DNA of 64,000 bases from Saprospiraceae bacterium (GTDB taxonomy: Bacteria; Bacteroidota; Bacteroidia; Chitinophagales; Saprospiraceae), in NCBI GenBank assembly GCA_016715105.1, contig JADKBO010000003.1, positions 1 to 64,000 of the forward strand. Direction: 5' to 3'. Positions 47,112 through 55,332 of the stretch are shown one piece after another. Made by a program: the position numbers and the translations under genes. The notes below the pieces were generated by a model, which searched no databases, was not told the DNA's origin, and saw nothing but the letters and a program-made list of their open reading frames with translations. Every line of letters starts with the position of its first letter. Positions within the stretch are counted from its first letter, which is position 1.

Positions 47112-47771
47112 CTATACGCCCAAATAATGCATGAGAGATTCATACCTTTCTTTGAGAACGTAATAAAGGCCTTCATCGTTGTATGTTGCCATCACATTAT
47201 AATTATACCTTTCCAAGGTAGCTTGTAACCTGCCTACCTCAAGTGAGTTGGTTTTGATGGAGACGTTTATCAAAGAAGTGTCATCAGACCCAGAAATGGC
47301 ACAACTCAGAATGGTTGCGCCCTCAGATTCTACAATCCTTGCAATGGTAGCCAATGAATATTCATTTTTGGCCATTTCTATGATGAAAGTACTGCCTGGT
47401 TGATTGAGGGAATAGATACTGGCCAAGTGATGAAAAAGTTCTTCCATCAAAATACTGCCCAAATATCGGCCTTCTTCTACAATTGGTAGTAATGTCAATT
47501 TACCTGAAGCCATCTTTGAAATCACGTCAAAAACATGATCTGTTGGCAAGCAATGTTGAAATGAATAATGCTCAGATAAACTTGAAAGTTTGTCCATGTC
47601 ATCAGCTCCAAGCAATACTTCTTCATCCAGCAATGCAATAAAATTGGTATCTGAATCGACAATTACTATATGCCTTAATGAATTGGCAGAAAGAAAATCA
47701 AGTCCTTTTGATACGACATCATCTGGACTGAGATCAACGAATACTGCCGTTTTAAGATTGGTTGCTATCAT
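47112..47771 (-). CDS. CBS-domain protein with C-terminal ACT-like region
   Basis: 219 aa, cytoplasmic. Two CBS motifs (about 1-60 and 70-130: FLSANSLRHIVIVDS and MASGKLTLLPIVEEGRYLGSI) likely bind an adenosine ligand. An ACT-like fold follows (about 138-210, AKNEYSLATIARIVESEGATILSCAISG). Such CBS-ACT proteins are often found next to nadK, which hints at a link with nucleotide levels (inference). The start overlaps the upstream TM2 gene by 4 bases. Confidence 0.85.
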   Translation of the reverse strand: MIATNLKTAVFVDLSPDDVVSKGLDFLSANSLRHIVIVDSDTNFIALLDEEVLLGADDMDKLSSLSEHYSFQHCLPTDHVFDVISKMASGKLTLLPIVEEGRYLGSILMEELFHHLASIYSLNQPGSTFIIEMAKNEYSLATIARIVESEGATILSCAISGSDDTSLINVSIKTNSLEVGRLQATLERYNYNVMATYNDEGLYYVLKERYESLMHYLGV

Positions 47772-48559
47772 CTGGTTAGCCTTTGTTTTTCTTTCTGATA
47801 TTCTATTTCAGAGAGTATTCCTCTATCTTTAAGGCTCTCCAATTTTTTCAATTGTTCCAATTTAAAAACTTCTCCTTCAGGTTGACTTTCAGCTGCTTTG
47901 GGTTTTGCTTCATTTTGAATTTGACGAGGCACAACTTTGAATTCGTTTCTTTTAAATTCTTCAAACTCTGGTTGGATTCTCATGTAAGCCAGATCATCAT
48001 GTTTTAGAATTCTATCCAGGTCATTAAAACCCAAGTTTACTGCTTTTGCCAAATGTTCGAATGCTAATGATTTTTTCTCTGTAAGGGAGTAAGCACAGGC
48101 GATATTAAAGTTGAGCGCAATGTCGTTTGGTTCTAAATTTAAACCTTGTTTGAAATCTTCAATAGCACTCTCTAAATCATAATCTTTATATTTAGACATG
48201 CCCGTTGTCTTGAATGGATTATTCCTCACCTTACTTGGAGGTCTTACAAATCCTCTATCGCTGTCCACCTTTTCATATCTACGCATTTGTTCTTCCCTCC
48301 TTCTTTCAATCTGAGGATTACGTTGGATGAAGCCCCTGTTGTATTTTTTGTCAAATTCTTCATCACTCATTCCTAGCAATTTGAATCCGTGAAACAAGCC
48401 AAGAAAAAAAGTAAATGGGAAACCAACAACCAAGCTAAAAAACATCAAAAAAATAAATAACACAGATCCTCCTCCATCTCTAAGGTAGAACTTGTGAAGG
48501 CCTACGGTACCACCAACCATTGCAAAAATAGCTGCCACCAATCTATTTCTAGGTGTCAT
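47768..48559 (-). CDS. TM2-domain protein with TPR-like and SHOCT segments
   Basis: 263 aa. N-terminal TM2 domain, two membrane helices (about 8-65) with GGTVGLHKFYLRDGG, the usual G-x-H-x-F-Y-x-G type start. A basic linker follows (about 75-120), then a TPR-like pair (about 125-190, YDLESAIEDFKQGLNLEPND) and a C-terminal SHOCT-type helix (LEQLKKLESLKDRGILSEIEYQ). The combination in one chain is unusual; each part is known from small membrane-associated proteins. Overlaps the CBS gene by 4 bases, so co-translated. Confidence 0.82.
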   Translation of the reverse strand: MTPRNRLVAAIFAMVGGTVGLHKFYLRDGGGSVLFIFLMFFSLVVGFPFTFFLGLFHGFKLLGMSDEEFDKKYNRGFIQRNPQIERRREEQMRRYEKVDSDRGFVRPPSKVRNNPFKTTGMSKYKDYDLESAIEDFKQGLNLEPNDIALNFNIACAYSLTEKKSLAFEHLAKAVNLGFNDLDRILKHDDLAYMRIQPEFEEFKRNEFKVVPRQIQNEAKPKAAESQPEGEVFKLEQLKKLESLKDRGILSEIEYQKEKQRLTR

Positions 48560-48727
48560 TCGTATATATATTTAGACATAAAGATAATCAACTCCAATCA
48601 ATCAAGGTTTTATTTAGACCAAAAACCACCACGGCGCTTCAAACGAACAATATGCAACGATGGGATTTGTCATAATAGGTCAAAAGCAAGTAGATGAATT
48701 TTATTTATCTCCAAAAATCAAGCTTTA

Positions 48728-49954
48728 TTAAAAGATTTTACACGTAAGCACAGCAATGTCATCTTCTGAGGGCTGCCCCGCCGTATAATTTATGATTTCT
48801 TCCTCCAAATTTTTATTGATTTCTGAAGGGAAAAAATCGCGTTGATTTTTTAAAAAGGTTATTAGTCGTTCTTGCTCAAAATATTCACCTTGCGGGTTTT
48901 GCAAATCAGCAAGTCCATCAGTAAAACAAACGATGAGATCTCCAGGTTTCAATTTCAATTTTCCTTCGTGTATTTCTGGTAGTTTTTCAAATGCTCCAAT
49001 AACCGAACAACCATTTTCCAATCTTTCGATATCACCATTTTTTCTTACTAATATGGGCGGATAATGGCCCGCATTTACGTAGGTAATGGTATTATTTTTG
49101 GTGTCGACCTCACATATAAAGAATGTGATAAACTTATCACTTTTCGTGATGCGATATACAGCCTGGTTGAGTGCAAAAACAAATGTTTCCAAGTCACGAT
49201 ATTGGAAAATCAGACTCTGAATCATTGCCTGAAAATTCGCCATTAAAATCGCAGCTCCAACTCCTTTCCCAGAGATATCAGCAATACACAACGCAAATCT
49301 GTGTTCATCATATACGATGAAATCAATATAATCTCCTCCAACATTGTAGTGTGGCTGGTAGATTTTTGAAACTTCGTATTTATCGTTTTTGGGGAAATCT
49401 GTAGGAATCAAAAGCTCTTGGACGTCTTTGGCAAGTTCCATTTCCCTTTTATATCTTTCTTGTTCGATTTGTCTTTTAAACAATCGTTTGTTTTCTATGG
49501 CGACGGAGACTATATTAGTGATGGTCGTGATGAATTGGATTTTATTATACAAATCCTCCTTGTCTTTAATGCCCCCAATCAAGGAATATGCAATCGCATT
49601 CTCTTTGTGAAAGACAGGTATGATGATGTTGAATTTCTGCAGCAATTCATTATCATTGGCTTTGATGGTGTGCATCCTCTTATATTCTGTCAGAACAGGA
49701 GCCAACTTCTCCTCTTCCATATCATCACAATTGATGTGACAAACACAGTTCCAACCAGCATCTGTTGAAACCATTAAGGCCATTTTTTCAATGCCCATTT
49801 CCCAACTCAAAAAGGATCTATACATGTCAAATAAACCCTCTTGCGAAACATTATCATTGATGGCTTGTGTGATGGTAAGTAGACTCCGAATTTGCAGTTG
49901 CTTTAGGCTGAGCTCCTTTTCTAGTTTTTCAATAATGGCTAATTCTCGAGTCAC
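48728..49954 (-). CDS. GAF-like sensor with SpoIIE/PP2C-type phosphatase
   Basis: 408 aa, soluble. GAF-like sensor (about 25-165), a coiled linker (about 165-190), and a PP2C-type domain (about 195-408) with metal-binding Asp residues in YNVGGDYIDFI, ADISGKGVGAA, FTDGLADLQ and EDDIAVL. Related RsbU-type proteins dephosphorylate anti-sigma antagonists in partner-switching. No RsbV/RsbW-like genes are in the window. The start is GTG at 49952-49954; no better ATG is near. Confidence 0.88.
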   Translation of the reverse strand: MTRELAIIEKLEKELSLKQLQIRSLLTITQAINDNVSQEGLFDMYRSFLSWEMGIEKMALMVSTDAGWNCVCHINCDDMEEEKLAPVLTEYKRMHTIKANDNELLQKFNIIIPVFHKENAIAYSLIGGIKDKEDLYNKIQFITTITNIVSVAIENKRLFKRQIEQERYKREMELAKDVQELLIPTDFPKNDKYEVSKIYQPHYNVGGDYIDFIVYDEHRFALCIADISGKGVGAAILMANFQAMIQSLIFQYRDLETFVFALNQAVYRITKSDKFITFFICEVDTKNNTITYVNAGHYPPILVRKNGDIERLENGCSVIGAFEKLPEIHEGKLKLKPGDLIVCFTDGLADLQNPQGEYFEQERLITFLKNQRDFFPSEINKNLEEEIINYTAGQPSEDDIAVLTCKIF

Positions 49955-50170
49955 GTTATGGATTTATCTTAAAATTTCTAAAATATTCTATAAATCTACA
50001 CTACTGGTCCAATATTTGTACTTAAATGCTTTCGGAAATTGGATAGTTCTATCACTTGGGGTTAGACCTTATCTTTTTATCAGTATTAACCATGATTTTT
50101 TCCAATTTATGGATGAAGATTATATAAACCTCAATAAATCAGCGTATTATTGATTTATAACAAGTGCTAA

Positions 50171-51303
50171 ATGTCAAACAAAATTTTAGGAACAATTGCA
50201 GTTTCATTTTTATTTCTTTCCATTTCATTTGGCCAAGTAGCATCAAACGAAGCTATCAATTATCTCAATGCCGGAGTAGATGCATTTAATAAGAAAAATT
50301 ATGTTGCTGCAATACAGTCATACTCTTCAGCTATACAAACTGCCCCGGATTATGTGAAAGCTTATTACAACAGGGCAAATACCTACTTAAACCTCAAAAA
50401 ATATGATGAGGCCATAAGAGATTACAATCAATGTATTGCGATTGATAAGACTTTTACTAAAGCATATCTTTACAGAGGTTTCATTTATGCTCAAAAATCT
50501 GATATTCCTAAAGCGCTGGCTGATTATACTACCGCCATTTCATTAGAGCCCGATAATGCTTCCGCCTTAATCAATCGCGCTGTTCTTTACATGCAAAATG
50601 AAAAAATGCAGAAGCTCTCGTAGATCTTGAGACTGCGCTTTTGTCCAATCCATCAAATACAAGTGTATTACTCAACAAAGCGGTGGTTCATGAACAATTA
50701 GGCCAATTTGAACAAAGCGTTTTCACGCTCAATCAACTTGAAAATTATTTGCCAGAGGATATTCGTGTATTTAAAATGCGGGGTAAAAATTATTTAAAAC
50801 TCAATGATTATTCTAAAGCAATATTGGATTTTAGCAAAGCCATCAACATGAATCCTTCAGATTTTGAAAATTACTATTATCGAGGATATTGCAAACATCT
50901 TTTAGAAAATTACAATGGCGCTTTGGCAGACTACAAAACAGTGTTAGAAATAAAGAAAAATCATCTCCCTACTTTAAAAAATCAAGCTTACATAGCTTCA
51001 GTTCTTAAAGACTATGAAACATCTGTAAATGCTTACAGTACCATTCTATTTTATGAGCCAGACAACGCCAATCATTATCTTTCACGGAGCATTGCTTATA
51101 TAAATGCAGCAGAATACGATAAAGCACTTGATGATTTGGACAAATGTTTAGATCTGAAAAAAGATTTCGCGGAAGCATATTACAACAAAGCAACAGTTTA
51201 TAGTCGAATGGAAAAGTTAGAAGAGGCGTGTAAAAATATCAAACAGGCAGCAAAACTTGGATACGATCCTGCCTACCAACATGTAAACAGTTTGTGCAAA
51301 TGA
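50171..51303 (+). CDS. Secreted TPR-repeat protein, frameshifted
   Basis: Signal peptide (about 1-22, ending FGQV), then about ten TPR units (NAGVDAFNKKNYVAAIQSYSSAI and following), to SRMEKLEEACKNIKQAAKLG. The raw frame stops at 50623; the rest is in the next frame. One more A in the A6 run at 50601-50606 restores EKNAEALVDLETALLSNPSN. Full length of about 377 aa. TPR proteins bind other proteins; the partner is unknown. It stands between the phosphatase (divergent) and the NUDIX gene. Confidence 0.85.
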
Positions 51304-51338
51304 TTATCTTTGTATTAAATTAGTTTTTATACACACCA

Positions 51339-51971
51339 ATGGATATTCATTTTATTGAAAATCTGGAGCGCGCTCTGGAAGAGGATTTACCAGGAGAGGC
51401 TGCGCATCAGCTGATGACTCCTTTTGATTTATCCCAATTTCCAGTTCCAGAAGATTATAGAATTGCGTGTGTGCTCATATTGTTGTACCCTAGAAATAAG
51501 GAATGGCATATTGCATTGCTTGAACGGCCTACGCATAATATCCATGATTTGCACGCTGGTCAAATCAGTTTACCAGGTGGTAAATTTGAAGAAAGCGATT
51601 ATTCTTATCAAGATTGTGCTTTGCGCGAAGCCAATGAAGAAATTGGGGTCGATCAAAGTAAAATCGGCATTGTCGGTGAATTGTCGAGTGTATATGCTAA
51701 AGCCAGTAATTTTATGGTTTATCCATTTGTGGGATTTACTACATCTGAGCCCGAATTTAATGCTCAACCCGCTGAAGTGGCACAAATCATCGAACTTCCT
51801 TTGGAAATTTTGACCAATTCCAAACACAAAAAAACCAAAGACATTACTGCATCAAATAATCTAATTCTTAAAAATATGCCATATTATGATTATGAAGGTC
51901 ATACTATTTGGGGCGTGACTGGTATGATCCTCAAAGAATTGGAAGAGATCATTATACAATCTGATCTTTAG
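51339..51971 (+). CDS. NUDIX hydrolase, CoA pyrophosphatase type
   Basis: 210 aa. Nudix box from the GG of LPGGKFEESD to REANEEIGV at about 78-105 (GX5EX7REUXEEXGU). The LP(x)GG start and the downstream YPFVGF resemble NudL-type CoA pyrophosphatases, which split CoA to phosphopantetheine and 3',5'-ADP. It begins 35 bases after the TPR gene and may share its transcript. Confidence 0.88.
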   Translation: MDIHFIENLERALEEDLPGEAAHQLMTPFDLSQFPVPEDYRIACVLILLYPRNKEWHIALLERPTHNIHDLHAGQISLPGGKFEESDYSYQDCALREANEEIGVDQSKIGIVGELSSVYAKASNFMVYPFVGFTTSEPEFNAQPAEVAQIIELPLEILTNSKHKKTKDITASNNLILKNMPYYDYEGHTIWGVTGMILKELEEIIIQSDL

Positions 51972-52093
51972 CAAGTTTAAATTTGACTCATCCCTTTTTC
52001 CTTTGTAGGAAATACTTTAAATCCTCGATTCAGTAAACTTCTTCTTACTTATCAATCAAGTGAACTTTGCCTTATACATCTCAAAACTACTTT

Positions 52094-52591
52094 TCATAGT
52101 TTCCCTATTCCTTCAAATGCGAGGTTGATGTCATCATATGAAAAACCCTTTTGCACAAGGAATGAAAAGATTTTCTTTCTTAGAATAACAGGACTTGCTG
52201 CACTTTTTTGAATTGATTTCGCCTTCTTCTTTATCAATGATTTAGTGACTAAGAGATATTCTTTCTCATCAATTTCTTCCATTGCTTTAAGAATGGTTGA
52301 ATTTGGAATTTGCTCAAACCTCAATTCGCCAAGGATTTTGTTTTTACCCCAGTGATTGTATTTAAATTTTGATCTGACAAAACTAGAAGCGTATCTCAAC
52401 TCATTCACAATATTTTCTTCTACCAGTTGGTTGATCAAATCTTCCAAGTCATTGTGGTATATTCCGTGGCTTATCAATTTTGATCTGATGTCTTTCAAGG
52501 ACCGTTCTTGATAGCTGCAATAATTGACAATACGATCATAAGCTTCACTCTTTTGCCACTTAACCGGTTGTTTACTATCCTCGCTAAACAC
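52094..52591 (-). CDS. recX: Regulatory protein RecX
   Basis: 165 aa, three-helix tandem repeats of the RecX family: YCSYQERSLKDIRSKL, then FVRSKFKYNHWGKNKILGEL and VLRKK-type FSFLVQKGFSYDDINLAF. RecX limits RecA filament activity. recA itself is not in the window. The start is GTG at 52589-52591, fitting the family N-terminus. Confidence 0.85.
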   Translation of the reverse strand: MFSEDSKQPVKWQKSEAYDRIVNYCSYQERSLKDIRSKLISHGIYHNDLEDLINQLVEENIVNELRYASSFVRSKFKYNHWGKNKILGELRFEQIPNSTILKAMEEIDEKEYLLVTKSLIKKKAKSIQKSAASPVILRKKIFSFLVQKGFSYDDINLAFEGIGKL

Positions 52592-52728
52592 TTTTTCAAT
52601 TTAATATTTAATGGAATTAATCCTCATAATACAAACAAAAGAGAATTGTGGATATTGTTTGATTTACTAAAGCGTAAAAAATTAAACGCTCATGTTTTGC
52701 AAATGCTGAAAGCGTAGTTGATATAATT

Positions 52729-52760
52729 AAAAAAGGCGGTACCCAAAGTGGATACCGCCC
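52729..52760 (-). terminator. Intrinsic terminator of the giant HYR protein gene
   Basis: Minus strand GGCGGTA, 11-base loop, TACCGCC, then T6. Confidence 0.85.
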
Positions 52761-52798
52761 TTCTAATTTTATTTCACCAAATAGTGGTGAATTTTTCA

Positions 52799-55102
52799 CT
52801 ACTCTATGATAACCATTTTCTTAGTTGCTGTGAAATCACCACTTTCGATTTGGTAATACACAACTCCTGATGCATTGATATCAGTTTTGTTCAATGTGAT
52901 TACGTTTTCACCTTTGTTTGCATTGATGTTTCTGTTCATCAATACTTTTCCAGTTACGTCGTATACTCTGAATGTTACTTGTGTTGCTGTTGGTACACTG
53001 AATGTTACGTTTGTCTCAGCTTTGAACGGGTTAGGCTCATTTTGTGACAATGCAAATCCTTTGTTTGCTCCACCTCTTACTTCCAACTTAGCACTTGCTA
53101 CCTCTAAGTCTGTGCCTACATATGCTTCTGCTTCTGTTACACTTGAACTCATTGATACTGCACTTGACAAGTTAGTTGCTGTGTTTGCTCTCATTTTCAA
53201 TGTGAACAATACTGCATCATTTGCTACTGTTGCTCCGTTTACATCAGTCCAGCTCATTGTGAACTTGCCTTTAGCTACGTTTGCATACATTGCCTCATCT
53301 ACTGTGATTGCTCCTGACTCTACTCCCTCTACTGTCATTCCTGATAGTTCTGTTGTGAACTGGTAACCGAATACTTCACTGAAGTTTTCTGCTCTTACAG
53401 CTACATTTACTACCTCTCCTGCTTTTACAGTTTGCTCGTCAATATTGAATTTAACAACTTTTGCACTTCTTGTTCCTGTTGATGTTGAAGTTGCGCTTAC
53501 TGCTGCTGTAACATCTACGTCACCCACTTTGATTGCTACAAAGTTAGTTGCTGTTGCGTCACCTGCTGAAGTTACGATTACTTCATTCAATGGCCATGGA
53601 TTTGCGATATCGCTGAATTGTTGAGTTGCATCAACAAATCTCCAAGATTCGTTCTTAGGTAGATCATTGATCACACCCAATACTAACTTTCTCAATTCAA
53701 CCAAGTCACTTACATCAATCTTCTGGTCATTGTTTGCATCTGCTGCTACATACTTGTATGCATTATCCAATTTGGTCATGCTCAAGATATGTCTTTGGAT
53801 TCTCAACAAGTCTAATGTGTTTACACCATTCTTGTAGTCAACATCTTTCTTAGCTGACAATTCGTACTCAACACCTTGTGGTATGTTATTGAAAGCAAAT
53901 GCGCCTTCAGTTGTCATTGCCACTACAGGGAACTCAGGAAGATTTGCGTCTAATTGTGTTGCTACACCGCTCACACCTTCACCTACTGAAGTTGCAACAG
54001 TACCTTTCACTGCTAGTGATCCACCTCCGCATGCGCCTTGGTTGTCTACTAAGCTCAATCTTACTCTACAGAAATCTGATCCTGCATCTGTTCCTGGAAT
54101 GAAATATCTAGTATCCCAAACTCTCATTTCTACTACGAAATCTTCGTTGATTGGATCTCCAACTTTACAGCCGAACTGCATTCCTGAAGAACCTCCTAAT
54201 AGATCTACTGTAGTTGTACCATCTGGCCAAACTGTTGATTTTGTAATTGGAATCCACTTTTGTGCTTCACCAGCATTATATTCTGATTTCGTTTGCAGTT
54301 TCTCTCCTAAGCCTCTGAAGTAGTGTTCTACTTTCAATTTACTTACTACTGGGTGTTCTGCTTTTCCATCTCTGTTGAAAGTGAACAACAATACTGCTGT
54401 TTTATTAGGATCGCAATTTGCAAATGATCCTCTATCGAAGTCTTTTGCCCAAAGCTCAACTAAACCATTTTTCATTACTGCACTGCTCAAGCTTACACAA
54501 TAAGGTGTTGGTGCTTTAGGCCATACAGAAATAACTCCTTCACACTCAGCTACGTTTCCGCAACCATCAGTTACTTTGTAAAGAACTTTGTGGTCACCTA
54601 CTGGTAAGTTTGTATAAGTAAATGTAGGTGCTGCACCTGCTGCAAATTTAGGATTGCTTGCGTTTCTTGGTAAAGCTGGAACGTAAACTTCCCATCTCAA
54701 ACCAGTCTCACAACCACCTGCATCTGTTGCAACTGGATTCAATACTGCTGTAGCTAAACAAGTAGCTTGATCAACTTCAACTGTAACACTTGGACAAGTA
54801 GTGATTACTGGAGGAGTAGTATCTTCATACTTATAGATAGTAGATAGACATGTGTTCCACTCAGGATTACACCAGTCAATATATTCGAATCTTACGATCC
54901 ACTTTCTACAACCTTCACCTACAGTGTACTCATCGATGATGATTTTTCTACCAAATACGTGACATCCAATTTCTCTCCAATTTGGATTGAATCTAGTTTT
55001 GTCTTCCAAACCTTTTACCAAACCACCACCTACTGGTGTTTTACCATTAGTACCATATAAAATGTCAGCTATTTCAGTTGTACGACTATCAAAGCAATAC
55101 AA
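52799..55102 (-). CDS. C-terminal part of giant HYR/dockerin/cohesin T9SS protein (gene broken)
   Basis: 767 aa with no signal peptide; begins at a TTG inside a domain, so it is the 3' part of the gene starting at 57426. HYR-like repeat (TTPPVITTCPSVTVEVDQATC), an SprB-type Cys repeat, a dockerin pair (VNTLDLLRIQRHILS and AADANNDQKIDVSDLVELRKLVLG, with the Asp-x-Asn-x-Asp calcium pattern), a cohesin-like domain (about 555-680) and a C-terminal T9SS type A tail (NEPNPFKAETNVTF ... VTFRVYDVTGKVL). Codon use is strongly biased towards A/T-ending favoured codons, suggesting an abundant protein. Ends in a strong terminator. Confidence 0.88.
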   Translation of the reverse strand: MYCFDSRTTEIADILYGTNGKTPVGGGLVKGLEDKTRFNPNWREIGCHVFGRKIIIDEYTVGEGCRKWIVRFEYIDWCNPEWNTCLSTIYKYEDTTPPVITTCPSVTVEVDQATCLATAVLNPVATDAGGCETGLRWEVYVPALPRNASNPKFAAGAAPTFTYTNLPVGDHKVLYKVTDGCGNVAECEGVISVWPKAPTPYCVSLSSAVMKNGLVELWAKDFDRGSFANCDPNKTAVLLFTFNRDGKAEHPVVSKLKVEHYFRGLGEKLQTKSEYNAGEAQKWIPITKSTVWPDGTTTVDLLGGSSGMQFGCKVGDPINEDFVVEMRVWDTRYFIPGTDAGSDFCRVRLSLVDNQGACGGGSLAVKGTVATSVGEGVSGVATQLDANLPEFPVVAMTTEGAFAFNNIPQGVEYELSAKKDVDYKNGVNTLDLLRIQRHILSMTKLDNAYKYVAADANNDQKIDVSDLVELRKLVLGVINDLPKNESWRFVDATQQFSDIANPWPLNEVIVTSAGDATATNFVAIKVGDVDVTAAVSATSTSTGTRSAKVVKFNIDEQTVKAGEVVNVAVRAENFSEVFGYQFTTELSGMTVEGVESGAITVDEAMYANVAKGKFTMSWTDVNGATVANDAVLFTLKMRANTATNLSSAVSMSSSVTEAEAYVGTDLEVASAKLEVRGGANKGFALSQNEPNPFKAETNVTFSVPTATQVTFRVYDVTGKVLMNRNINANKGENVITLNKTDINASGVVYYQIESGDFTATKKMVIIE

Positions 55103-55332
55103 TCCTAGGTTAGGTGTATTGTAATCTGTACCATAAAATTCTCATACAATTGTAGGATAATCAGTAAATCTGTAACCTTCAATTCATTTAATTTCTCCAT
55201 ATTTAACGAATCATGAAGGTCAGTAAGAGCAGCTTTTACTGTATTGTTTAAAACATCTTCTTCCGTCAATGTACACTTTGTCCATCCGTGAAGATTGATT
55301 GGCCAGTCAATGTATGGACGAGCTTCTCTCTA

